This document shows positions 23,401 to 29,400 of a DNA stretch of 64,000 bases, piece by piece. The translations under genes were made by a program, and so were the position numbers. Every line of letters begins with the position of its first letter. Position 1 is the first letter of the stretch. The notes below the pieces were generated by a model. The model saw nothing but the letters and a program-made list of their open reading frames with translations. It had not been told where the DNA came from and searched no databases. Source of the stretch: Tribonema minus (lineage: Eukaryota > Sar > Xanthophyceae > Tribonematales > Tribonemataceae); contig JAFCMP010000520.1 in NCBI GenBank assembly GCA_017506865.1, positions 434,001-498,000 of the forward strand. Direction: 5' to 3'.

Positions 23401-25114
23401 TCAGGGCGAGAGGTGCCGCGCACATCGCGAGAGCGCGCCGCTACGTCAGACCCAGTTCTGTCAGAGGGTGAGTGCGCGTTGTAGTAGTTGCAGTTGAGGT
23501 TTTCGGGCAGCGCACGCGGGGGGCGGCTGCAGCGCTCGCGCGCCGCTACGTCAGACCCAGTTCTGTCAGAGGGTGAGTGCGTGTTGTAGTAGTTGCAGTT
23601 GAGGTTTTCGGGCAGCGCACGCGGGGGGCGGCTGCAGCGGGGCTTGGTGCGAGCGTAGCGCTGCAGTAGAACATAAAGTAGAAAGTGAAGGACTTTGTAG
23701 TACGTATCGGAGCAAAACGGAGGTATGCAGGTCGTTACAACCCGCCGGGAGGTCAGCATCCATGAGGCACGCAGAGGTCAGCAATAGCAGGGTTTCGTTT
23801 GCTCGCTGCAGGCCTGTGTGCTGCGACACACAGTGCACCGGCGCCACTCGCTGCATTGGAGCGTCACCAGGTGAAGTTATGTGGTTTGCGGGCAGCGAAG
23901 CGAGCGAGCCGCCTGAACACTGCTGCGGTCGGATGCCAATCGGCGCGCTTGAGCGCAGTGAGGCGCAGATGCGGGTGAACGACGATGCGCGGCAGCCCTG
24001 AGCACTGCTGCGCACAGCGCTGCCACGGCCCGTGCCGACAGCACCATACTCGGCGATATAGACGCGCGCATTGGCATACTGCTGACGCACATTCAGTGCT
24101 GCAGCAGGGGCCACGTCCGCCAAAGCCTCCATGCCACCATTATCGTCGCTAACTCCCTAGTAAACCCCCCCCCCTCCCCCCTCTTACATTGCAATGCACA
24201 TGGCTAGTCTTGCTCTCTGGCAGACAGCGCCGCCAACATGGGAATTTGCAAGAGCCTTGCTGCGCCCTACACCGTCAGGCACCTTCTCTGCTGCATGCGT
24301 GCATGCACCGGCGCAAACATTTGTCCAGAGTCGCGGACCTGCCACTTTCTCATGGCCGTTGCTCCTATGCCAGCACACGACATTGAACCTGCACCTGAAG
24401 GCAGTGCCGTGCAAGACGGCGCAACATATCCACGGTATGTACGCGCCTCACGTGTACGACCGACACGCACTTTGTCCACGTCCATTCGAGGGGCGGACAC
24501 TCCTTGAGATATGCAATGTACGCAGCGCTAACGCCTGTGCAATGCGTGTGCTCGCTGCGCACATGTACGCTGGCAGTTGAATGCAAGCGCTACCTATGCT
24601 CAGCCGTGCCTTGTTACCCAGTCGGATCAGGTCATGGCCACAGCACCAGCTGGACAACGTCCATGTATACCTCTCTGTGTATGCAGAGGGGCGCTTGCTA
24701 GTCTGACAGCATGGCAGGCACTTGCCTTTATTTCAGCATCGGAAGCAGCAATGAATGTGCAGGCACCAGCAAAACAGAAAGCGTAAACTTGCTGCCGACT
24801 CAAGACAATCCATCAGTCACCTGCAAATCCTCGACGGCCCGCTGGACCTCCGCCTGCTTGGCGGCACTGGCCTTCCTTGCAGCCTCCATCTCCCTCTCCC
24901 TATCAAGAGCAGCCAGCATCTCGCCGACAGATAGCTCCCTGTCAGCGGTGCCCCACACGGCATCATCCTGCTCGTCCTGATCTTCCATGCTGCGCTCATT
25001 AGGAGGCTTGCTGCTGCTGTATGGCGATGCAGAAGACAGCACTGGGGACAGCGGCAGCACGCTCCGGGGACTGGCCATCGGGTGTCCCCGAGGAGACCCT
25101 GGTGCGTTCGACAT
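1..25114 (-). CDS. Large alanine-rich, coiled-coil-like multi-exon protein, unidentified (partial, 3' end off the window)
   Basis: I do not recognise this gene. Eighteen minus-strand exons join in phase: 25114-24821, 22852-22742, 21634-21438, 20725-20602, 19525-18869, 18755-18594, 17870-17394, 15885-15755, 14780-14186, 12637-12447, 10799-10619, 9436-8969, 8146-7940, 6211-5943, 4581-4404, 2898-2725, 1612-1356 and 52-1. Together they give 4725 nt (1575 codons) with no stop, so the C-terminus lies beyond base 1. The protein has charged heptad-like helices rich in Ala/Arg/Glu (residues about 60-135, 460-680, 980-1040, 1197-1230 and 1266-1290), a poly-Gly tract (around 750-790), a short beta-rich segment starting ALVGRRVEIYDAAS (from 1041), and one CTSCGAEL motif (from about 1359) that could bind metal only with a partner pair I do not see. 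No signal peptide or membrane span is evident. A cytoskeletal, flagellar or scaffold role is possible but unproven. Introns are packed with degraded copies of exon ends. Confidence 0.7.
155..480 (-). repeat. Acceptor-side echoes of exon 18 (coiled-coil gene), 3 copies
   Basis: Copies at 161-212 (offset exactly 160 bp, almost identical), 328-372 and 435-478, each keeping the intron end and GAAGCGGCTGCGCCAGCTG-like exon start with increasing decay. TTGAAGT motifs separate them. Stretch 480-1160 holds TTAGGG-like runs at 715-745. Confidence 0.75.
1160..1300 (-). repeat. Donor-side echoes of exon 17 (coiled-coil gene), 2 copies
   Basis: Copies of CCTGAAGCCCATGACGCGC (plus-strand reading) at 1167 and 1274; the true exon end is at 1355. 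(CCCTAA)n-like sequence lies between them (1200-1245). Confidence 0.65.
1356..1612 (-). CDS. Unidentified coiled-coil gene, exon 17
   Basis: Residues 1473-1557, GVLWEKDELLDVAAAAA, Ala/Thr/Ser linker, then LGWHNATQRLAPLTYRAY to LFARVMGF. Acceptor CTCCACAG, donor GTATTG (weak), ends in phase 2. Confidence 0.72.
2180..2600 (-). repeat. Donor-side echoes of exon 16 (coiled-coil gene), 3 copies
   Basis: Copies at 2181-2217, 2373-2427 and 2540-2596 of the exon end (plus reading GCACGACGCCCGCCTCCTTG). The nearest echo has GC where the true exon has its GT donor. The stretch 1613-2180 otherwise shows only TTAGGG-like runs. Confidence 0.72.
2725..2898 (-). CDS. Unidentified coiled-coil gene, exon 16
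   Basis: 58 codons (residues 1415-1472), MTLAAVEAERLRLEKERF to HRVNLKEAGVVRQ. Acceptor GACGCAG, donor GTGAGT, phase 0 on both sides. Confidence 0.78.
3016..3250 (-). repeat. Acceptor-side echoes of exon 16 (coiled-coil gene), 2 copies
   Basis: Copies at 3016-3085 and 3185-3250 of the exon start (plus reading CTCCAGCCGCAGCCGCT...CCACCGCCGC). A G-run at 3354-3366 follows. Confidence 0.65.
3418..4380 (-). repeat. Donor-side echoes of exon 15 within a larger intron duplication
   Basis: Echoes of the exon end (CTCACCTGCCCCGGCGACC on plus) at 3423, 3801, 4014 and 4071. In addition 3508-3780 and 4158-4380 are related over their whole length, including TGTCAGCGATAGCACCACT at 3706 and 4301, so intron sequence was duplicated along with the exon edge. 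Confidence 0.75.
4404..4581 (-). CDS. Unidentified coiled-coil gene, exon 15 (CxxC)
   Basis: Residues 1355-1414, starting KGQRCTSCGAELTGLSDNPL and ending HRVELADRSPGQ. The single CxxC resembles half a zinc knuckle. Five acceptor-side echoes (4645-5452) also keep the CxxC codons; four donor-side echoes lie at 3418-4160. Confidence 0.77.
4640..5460 (-). repeat. Acceptor-side echoes of exon 15 (coiled-coil gene), 5 copies
   Basis: Copies at 4645-4735, 4795-4882, 4975-5060, 5206-5283 and 5374-5452, each with the exon start that encodes QRCTSCGAELTGLSD or a close variant. TTAGGG-like runs fill the gaps. 5460-5843 holds more TTAGGG-like sequence and nothing else recognised. Confidence 0.8.
5845..5930 (-). 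repeat. Donor-side echo of exon 14 (coiled-coil gene)
   Basis: About 55 bp of exon end plus donor repeated (plus reading CCTCCCCACGCGGCGGCGCG), with a shorter fragment at about 5910-5930. An acceptor-side echo of the same exon is at about 6300-6372. Confidence 0.68.
5943..6211 (-). CDS. Unidentified coiled-coil gene, exon 14
   Basis: Residues 1266-1354, IAKEYAKRRTALAKRRDQED, an Ala/Glu tract, then GRMGTAARRAALRIAGFELA to AAAWGGMS. Acceptor ACGCACAG, donor GTGAGT, ends in phase 2. Confidence 0.74.
6990..7860 (-). repeat. Donor-side echoes of exon 13 (coiled-coil gene), 5 copies
   Basis: Copies with CACCTGCAGCAC (plus) at 7001, 7156, 7335, 7532 and 7789; the true site is at 7937. Between them lie ACTTGT/CAACAAGTGAATGAC repeats (7050-7130, 7600-7760). 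Stretch 6373-6990 has TTAGGG-like runs. Confidence 0.8.
7940..8146 (-). CDS. Unidentified coiled-coil gene, exon 13
   Basis: 69 codons (residues 1197-1265), IITMLKRRRQIKAAAAARTR to EACSRRAVLQ. Acceptor CACGCAG lies just after a C-tract (G-run at about 8154-8188 on the plus strand). Donor GTGCGA. Five donor-side echoes follow at 6993-7845. Confidence 0.78.
8969..9436 (-). CDS. Unidentified coiled-coil gene, exon 12 (beta-rich segment then Ala/Gly tract)
   Basis: 156 codons (residues 1041-1196). The first 45 residues, ALVGRRVEIYDAASKTFLL to RPVVRHTLRSV, look like a small beta-barrel of the Tudor/SH3 kind, judged only from the pattern. A long Ala/Gly/Thr tract with APMEVNLDEIRW in it follows. 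Acceptor GCCGCAG; donor GTGAGA is the least certain boundary. Confidence 0.65.
9630..10350 (-). repeat. Acceptor-side echoes of exon 12 and donor-side echo of exon 11
   Basis: Exon 12 start echoes at about 9633-9675 and 10030-10065. Exon 11 end echo at about 10285-10345 (plus reading GCGCAGCAGCGATCCGCGGC). A 9470-9545 block recurs near 10060-10150 (TGTGGGGTTTCGTCGTGTTG against TGTGGGGTTGCGTCATGTTG). Confidence 0.65.
10619..10799 (-). CDS. Unidentified coiled-coil gene, exon 11
   Basis: Residues 980-1040, RAEIASLLSKTKAHAHAS to KRAQVAPRIAAAQ, basic and helical. Acceptor ATGGCAG, donor GTGCGC, phases 2 to 0. Confidence 0.76.
10885..11260 (-). repeat. Acceptor-side echoes of exon 11 (coiled-coil gene), 3 copies
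   Basis: Copies at 10885-10950, 11050-11100 and 11188-11255 share GGTCTTGCTGAGCA and the acceptor side. C-runs at about 11400-11450 follow. Confidence 0.7.
11485..12330 (-). repeat. Donor-side echoes of exon 10 (coiled-coil gene), 6 or more copies
   Basis: Plus reading CACCTGGCCAGCTCTATGTA recurs near 12090, 12112, 12240 and 12264, with more decayed forms near 11489, 11760 and 11915. Longer copies also keep GCGCTGCGGCGTCTCGTGCA. (CCCTAA)n at 11843-11868. Confidence 0.72.
12447..12637 (-). CDS. Unidentified coiled-coil gene, exon 10
   Basis: Residues 917-979, VDGHCLSSYVRMLRLEAAAP to QRYPREHYIELA, phase 0 in and 2 out. Acceptor CCCCCAG, donor GTGCGC. It has the richest echo set of this gene: five acceptor-side and several donor-side copies. 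Confidence 0.78.
12740..13515 (-). repeat. Acceptor-side echoes of exon 10 (coiled-coil gene), 5 copies
   Basis: Exon-start junctions at 12787, 12978, 13142, 13306 and 13509 against the true start at 12637. Intervals are 150, 191, 164, 164 and 203 bp. Each keeps CAGGCAGTGGCC and the adjoining acceptor with modest decay. Confidence 0.82.
13700..14165 (-). repeat. Donor-side echoes of exon 9 (coiled-coil gene), about 6 copies
   Basis: Exon-end copies (plus reading CACCTCCACCAGCGGCG or variants) begin near 13711, 13789, 13862, 13943, 14014 and 14088, about 70-80 bp apart, each followed by ACTTCAAC-type sequence. Confidence 0.77.
14186..14780 (-). CDS. Unidentified coiled-coil gene, exon 9 (poly-Gly)
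   Basis: Residues 718-916. It begins RDRKDVAEVEPWTPEDRHPP, has a Pro-rich stretch, a beta-like run (LGFVSGSMPLPCFGLWTVRL), a Gly/Ser tract of about 35 residues, then GREIVHTWRGDALCYRFEFS and ends LPPLVE. Acceptor CCCTGCAG, donor GTGCGT. The flanks of the Gly tract could form one beta sandwich; no family assigned. Confidence 0.72.
15243..15690 (-). repeat. Donor-side echoes of exon 8 (coiled-coil gene), 3-4 copies
   Basis: Copies at 15243-15313, 15383-15455 and 15553-15620, plus a short one near 15655. Plus reading CTCACCTCCACCGCCA; several read GAG|GTGAG at the junction, a stronger donor than the modelled exon. Confidence 0.75.
15755..15885 (-). CDS. Unidentified coiled-coil gene, exon 8
   Basis: Residues 675-717, RADGQRQREALIDAVRAF to SGAVDWWRW. 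Acceptor GGCTGCAG, phase 0 in; donor GTGAGT, phase 2 out. Downstream echoes at 15243-15690 carry the same exon end with a GAG|GTGAG junction, a better donor match than this exon's own GCG|GTGAG. Which donor is used needs RNA. Confidence 0.68.
15955..16240 (-). repeat. Acceptor-side echoes of exon 8 (coiled-coil gene), 3 copies
   Basis: Copies near 15960-16010, 16070-16125 and 16200-16235 of the exon start (plus reading GTCAGCGCGCTGCAGC). They end in TTGAAGT-type sequence. Confidence 0.65.
16475..17300 (-). repeat. Donor-side echoes of exon 7 (coiled-coil gene), 6 copies
   Basis: Plus reading CACCCCCGCCAGGCGCGA or variants at 16480, 16636, 16815, 16961, 17078 and 17238, with the true exon end at 17391. 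Intervals are 117-179 bp, most near 155. ACTTCAACTTC-type sequence precedes most copies. Confidence 0.82.
17394..17870 (-). CDS. Unidentified coiled-coil gene, exon 7
   Basis: 159 codons (residues 516-674), TEKRAAHLRATRRAAL to GAREELEGAVSRLAG, with an Ala-rich helix and a central PLPVVVGHSLAHV. Acceptor CCCCGCAG, donor GTGACG after a G-run, so the end could shift by a base or two. Six donor-side echoes follow. Confidence 0.72.
18008..18500 (-). repeat. Donor-side echoes of exon 6 (coiled-coil gene), 2 copies
   Basis: 18425-18500 and 18008-18078 repeat the exon end (plus reading CGGTCGGTCAGCGCGC...). Both keep a GTA-type donor. The sequence at 18080-18400 holds further GCAAGTGCGAAGTGGCGAGCA-like repeats. 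Confidence 0.72.
18594..18755 (-). CDS. Unidentified coiled-coil gene, exon 6
   Basis: 54 codons (residues 462-515), strongly helical: ALYDALVGEAADAAREQEAL and so on, ending TDRDATE. Acceptor TCGCCGCAG, donor GTACGT, phase 0. Two donor-side echoes at 18425-18500 and 18008-18078. Confidence 0.78.
18869..19525 (-). CDS. Unidentified coiled-coil gene, exon 5
   Basis: 219 codons (residues 243-461), the longest exon of this gene. It begins SERAAQQRAALEARERRR, is Arg/Ala-helical for about 120 residues, then Ser/Gly/Pro-rich, and ends YTEYEDAVAAADAAAAAE plus ARAQ. The donor GTCTGT is weaker than its neighbours. Long opposite-strand ORFs here are GC-driven shadows. Confidence 0.72.
20224..20600 (-). 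repeat. Donor-side echoes of exon 4 with CATA repeats
   Basis: A long echo at 20224-20275 repeats the exon end (plus reading CCTGCACGCTAAGCGCGCGC). Short copies near 20452, 20490 and 20530 read CCTGCACGCTGAGCGCTGA or a variant. ACATACAT runs mark each donor. 19526-20224 otherwise shows no gene. Confidence 0.7.
20602..20725 (-). CDS. Unidentified coiled-coil gene, exon 4
   Basis: Residues 201-242, RRRELRHAAPTDAIKRAL to FHARALSVQ. Acceptor TTGGCAG, donor GTATGT, phases 2 to 0. The following intron starts with CATA-rich sequence and holds short donor-side echoes. Confidence 0.75.
20870..21090 (-). repeat. Acceptor-side echoes of exon 4 (coiled-coil gene)
   Basis: Exon start and acceptor copied at about 20870-20925 and, more decayed, 21043-21090 (plus reading CCGCAGCTCGCGCCGCCTGC). 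Confidence 0.62.
21235..21340 (-). repeat. Donor-side echo of exon 3 (coiled-coil gene)
   Basis: About 100 bp of exon end plus donor repeated with some 10 percent change against 21425-21530 (plus reading CGCGCACCTCATCTTGGCGA). Confidence 0.78.
21438..21634 (-). CDS. Unidentified coiled-coil gene, exon 3
   Basis: Residues 136-200, starting ELRLAAEDLGDMLTPPWV and ending RRDAALAKM. Acceptor TTCGCAG, donor GTGCGC, ends in phase 2. Three acceptor-side echoes precede it and one donor-side echo follows it. Confidence 0.77.
21750..22180 (-). repeat. Acceptor-side echoes of exon 3 (coiled-coil gene), 3 copies
   Basis: Copies at 21755-21815, 21925-21990 and 22125-22180 of the exon start (plus reading GTCCTCCGCCGCGAGGCGCA), each ending in ACTTCAAC-type sequence. 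The nearest two keep the frame and a CAG acceptor. Confidence 0.8.
22440..22690 (-). repeat. Donor-side echoes of exon 2 (coiled-coil gene), 3 copies
   Basis: Copies at 22442-22500, 22542-22600 and 22648-22690 of the exon end (plus reading CTGAGCGACGAGGCTCGCGA or a variant). Two keep CTCAC, the complement of GTGAG. Confidence 0.8.
22742..22852 (-). CDS. Unidentified coiled-coil gene, exon 2
   Basis: 37 codons, residues 99-135, starting GVSRLHEKAALIAARK and ending HGGGLASLVAQ. Acceptor GCGCGCAG, donor GTGAGT, phase 0 on both sides. Three donor-side echoes follow in the next intron (22440-22690). Confidence 0.75.
22861..23095. repeat. Minisatellite of about 17 bp
   Basis: About ten imperfect units of GGAGCGTCACCATCAGA sit directly upstream of the exon 2 acceptor of the coiled-coil gene. 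Confidence 0.8.
23433..23640. repeat. Near-perfect 105-bp tandem duplication
   Basis: Units 23433-23537 and 23538-23640 differ at very few positions. The unit length is a multiple of three, so a minus-strand frame (LPENLNCNYYNTHSPSDRTG) reads through both. It lies in intron 1 of the coiled-coil gene. 23641-24820 shows no supported exon. Confidence 0.85.
24821..25114 (-). CDS. Unidentified coiled-coil gene, exon 1 (N-terminus)
   Basis: Codes residues 1-98. It starts at the first in-frame ATG (MSNAPGSPRG) after a Ser/Pro-rich leader, then an acidic patch and an Ala/Glu/Arg helix ending QRAVEDLQ. Donor GTGACT, phase 0. The start is inferred; no transcript evidence. Confidence 0.68.
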
Positions 25115-25939
25115 CTCAGCTAGGCCTGGTGTATGTATGAAGACTCATTCTCGTCAATGCCCCAGTAGTCCCATCACAGTTGGCAGACACAAATTGTGCT
25201 CATGCATGTGCCACGATGCAAGGATATGGATTTCATTTGTACACTTCAACTTTTTGACGGTTACAAACTTGAAGTTGGGTACCGTGACACAGTGTGTGAG
25301 TGAGTGTGCATGGTAGGCGTAGTCAGTCAATGTCAGTATTTCGCAGATGATGGCATCACATAAGTGCATGATCAGTTCTTTGCACGGCGAACCTTGCCTA
25401 TTATTACAGAGCTCAACTAGTTAGAAAAAAAAAAAGGCTGTAGCTCAACAAATGAATTCGCCCCCACGTCCTAGGTCCAGCGCGAGTGCGCCAAGCAGCA
25501 AGCTAGCAGCACAAGCAACACAGGCAGCGCGGATCAATCCAGCCTGGCGTTGACCGCATTGGGCTGGAGCCTTGCTATGATCGCAACTTCTCGACACGAC
25601 TGTTCGTCCCAACTCCAGATGGCTGTGCTACATGGCACGTGGCTGGCTATATGTGTTGTTGCTGTAGGGTTGTAACATTCCTGGTTGTGTGTCAAGTGTT
25701 GCGGGTATTTAGCACAGTGGCGAAGGCGAGAGAAGGCGCAGTGCGTGCACTGTGTCGCGTCAGTGAACTGTACTTTTAAAGCGAGCGACGAGCGAGGGTG
25801 GCGCATGGAGGCGGGACACACAGCAGCTGCAGGCGTGCCGGGGGGGGGATGCTGCTGTGAGCGAGGCAGGAGCAGCTGCACCAGCAGCATCAGAGGGGAA
25901 AGCACCAGCCCGAAACACTTGAGACACACGGCTAGCAGC
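25115..25939. promoter_or_regulatory. Shared upstream region between divergent genes
   Basis: It separates the minus-strand coiled-coil gene (start 25114) from the plus-strand kinase (start 25940, or 25685). GC is lower than in the exons, with an A-run at 25426-25435 and a TTGAAGT-type motif near 25245-25275. No convincing TATA box was found. Inferred bidirectional promoter. Confidence 0.45.
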
Positions 25940-26424
25940 ATGTTCAGCCCACGGTCGCTAGACGACGCTGTGCCAGAAGCGGCCGAAGCAGGCGGGAAGG
26001 CTGGTAATGGACTCCACGCGCAGCAACTACATCAGCATCACCACGGGGCCATGAATGGCGACCTGCTGAACGCCCTCTCTTTCACTGCGTTTGTACCAGG
26101 CTACTGGTACCTGCACTTGACAGCTCCAGAGAAGGGCTCGCTCCTCGTGAGCTGTGCCTTTGTCGTTACAGCGGCGCTGTGCTGGGGGTCCTATCTCTCC
26201 AGAAAGGAGTTCGTGTCGGCCCTGGCGTTTCTGTCCATGTGCGTGTCGATCGCTGCCATGAACCTCACGGGCTGGCCTCACAACGGGGAGGTCTCAGCCG
26301 TGCCCCAGTTCATCTGGTCTCTCGTCATAGTCAGCGCCAACTTCCTGAACCCAACGTGGTCCACCCTGCTGGCAGCGGTCTCGTTCGCGAACACCGCGAT
26401 GATTCTGTACCTGCATCCGGCCGG
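25940..26424 (+). CDS. Hybrid histidine kinase, exon 1 (N-terminus, membrane domain)
   Basis: I chose the start MFSPRSLDDAVPE because the upstream extension to the ATG at 25685 is Cys/Arg-rich and low in character. It encodes a His-rich segment (QLHQHHHG) and about five hydrophobic helices. Donor GTGAGT, phase 2. Confidence 0.72.
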
Positions 26425-29400
26425 GTGAGTGAATGCCTGTTGAATTGAACTTGCGTGACGCGATGGGTGATTATTGGCGTCGTTTCGAATTATTTGCACC
26501 TGGGAGTATATGTTTGTTTACGAGGAACTGACTTCCTCTACCGCGCCAGTTTCTGCATGTCATTTGCTGTCATGCTCTGGTGTGGATGGTGAGCTGCATG
26601 ACATCTGTCACGTGCAGCTCACGGCACCAGCCTCACAGAGCATGGCACCATACTTCCAGCTTCTCTCAGCATTGAGTGATGCAAACCAAAGCAGTGCCAC
26701 TACCACGAGGCATCCACACGCAGTACATTTGCCATGCTGTACACACCTCCACTCTTTGATGGTGCGCACGTGCCGCCGGTAACAGCTGCCGCCACTGCTG
26801 CAAGCGGCTGCCGCAGCCGCTGCTGCTGGTGCTGTGCTGCTGCGACGGCCCTGCTGTTCTTTCACTGAGGCTGCCAAGGCGTCCATGCTATGTACAACGC
26901 TGGTGGCCACTTCCAGCGCAGCGACATAGCCCAGAACTTGCGATTGCGCAGCTGGTCCCGCTGCTGCCGCGCTTTTTGCTGCGGCAGCAGCGCGCGCGCT
27001 CCGCCGCCGCGGCGGCGCACGCGCCGCTGCTGCACGCAGCCTATCACATTGCGCATTGCGGGCGCGCGCACAATATGGCGTGCATGCCATGCGCCCTGGT
27101 ATTCATACCTACGTACCCATCATGCCTATACCTACCCGCCATGCACCACAAACGTACCTGCGTGCTATAACGTGTCGCCGGCCCCCCCCCCCGCGCCGCA
27201 GTGACCTGCACGCGTCGCTGCCGGTGGTTGTCGTGGCGTGCTGCGCGTTCAACCTGCACATCATGTACTCGGCGCGCACGGGCGGCGGCGCCATCTCCTC
27301 GCAGACGGCGATCACGGTGCTGGCGGTTACGTTCTCGGTGAGTGCGTATGTAGTGGAGCGCATGGCGATTACGTGCTCATCCATTGCCGTTGAACAAAGA
27401 AAGGCAAACTACATGGGGTGTCTAACCAATAATGCTTTGGAGTTGCGTGCTCGACTGTTACGGCAGTTGCACTTGCCGGTACACGGAGACCACAGTACCA
27501 TCACTGCTAGCAGCGCGCGACTGGCATCGGTCTTCTGTTGTGTTGGCCATGTTGATGGCTACCTCTGTCGGTGCAAAACCGAAAATGCTTTCTCGCGGTC
27601 TCGCTGAGCGGTGGTGGCTCTTTCGGGATGCCGTCAAAGTGAAGTGAACGCTGGGGACTTTAGGCGCTGCCGTGTGTGTTTGCGTGTGGCGCCGGTGGCG
27701 GCGGCGGCGGCAGCGGTCTCTGTGCGCTGTGCGCTGTCTCAGGGCTCGGGTCTGGGGGCTCAAGGGGAGGGGTGGGTGGTGGTGTCAGGCAGCGATGGCC
27801 GTGGTGTCGATGACGAAACGCACGCGTGGCAGTTACACCTGTGGCAGTTACACACAACGCGCGCGTGCGCGCTGGCGTCTGCGGTGCCCACCACGTGCAG
27901 GCAGCGGAGGACGCCGCGATCGATTTCTGATGCTCCAATGCGATTTGCATGTGTGCGCACGTGATGACCATCGCGCGCAGGCAGCGGAGGACGCCACGCT
28001 CGATTCATGACGCTCTGATGCATGCGCGTGCGCGCCGTCGCTAACCTCGACGCCCTCCGCCCGCGCTTTCGCTGCCCCCCCTGCGTCCCGCAGTACCACT
28101 GCATGAACGAGCTGCTGAACATGGTGAGTGGAGGCGCGGCCGTCCTCCCAACTTCAACAAACGCTTGCCGCGTCACGCTTTGGAGTTGCGCCGAACGTAG
28201 CCGTGCCAAAGCTGGCGGTACCGGCGACGAGACCCGTGGCGCTGTGCGGGCAGACGCGAGTGATGGCCGTTACGGCAGCAGCGGTGACTGCTGCAGCCGC
28301 CGCTGTGGCGGGGTACTTCAACAACGCTGGATCACTGGGTCGTGCGTTGAGGTTGCGTCAGCGCTCAGGCGCTGCTGCTGCGGAGCGCCAGCTGCCGTTT
28401 TGCATTTGCGCAGCGACTCCGGGCAAAGGATTTCGCGCACCTGCTACGCCTGCTTAAGCGCGCCGCGTTTGTTATGTTGCAGTGGTTTGTCAAAACGTGT
28501 CGTGCCGTGGTCTCTGGAGGCCTAGGGTTAGGGCTAGGGTTAAGGATCAGGTCACGGACGCGGGCGCCTCCGTAGGCATCGCGGCGGCATTCACCGTGAG
28601 TGCTGATTCCTGCAGCTGACAAAAGTATTACTGAGCGCTGATGCGAGCGTACTGTTGCTGAGCGCTGACACATGCAGCTGGTAGACGCGCTGATCATGTT
28701 GCTGAGCGCGCTGATGCAGCGTAGCGTTGCTGAGCGCGGATGCAGGTATCATTGCTGAGCACTGGCATTGCTGAGCGCTAGCATTTGCTGAGCGCTGACA
28801 TCGCTGAGCGGTGTTTATCTGCAGCTGGTGGACCCAGACACGCTGATCCAGTGCGGCTACAACATCCTGAAGGCGGGGTTCTTTGCAGCGGTGGGGTTCC
28901 TCTCGGCGGGCGCGCTGCGCACGCAGACGGGGCTGCGTGAGTCGCTGGAGGGGCTGGTGAGTCGTGCGGCAGCGCTCAGCACTGGGTTGCGCATACATGC
29001 CAGCCCAACAAGTGTTAAATTTGGAGTGTACGTAAGGCAGACGAGCTGCGGGAGTCGCTGGAGGGGCTGGTGAGTCGCGTGCGGCAGCGCTCAGCAACTT
29101 GCGGCAGCGCTGCGCTGTGCGCACATATGCCCTGCGTGTTTTTTAGTACATCAAAAGTCTTGTTCGATTCAGCGTCGAAGCAGCCGGGAGGGGCTGGTGA
29201 GTCGCACGGCAGCGCTCAGCAGTGCGGTGCGCACACATGCCCCTTTGCACAGATGTTAACGTTGAGGTTTATTTTTCAGCACCGAGGCAGATGGGGCTGG
29301 TGAGTCGTGCGGCAGCTCTTCGCAATGTACGTTTGCAGGATGCCTTAACAACGGAAAATCAACTACTGCATTGAGTAGTACGCCATTCAGCGTCGAGCCA

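Noticed and set aside
24000-24132. Minus frame VRQQYANARVYIAEY as an extra exon of the coiled-coil gene
   Set aside because: The donor would be GTGCTG and no clean phase-0 acceptor exists; exons 1 and 2 already join in phase 0.
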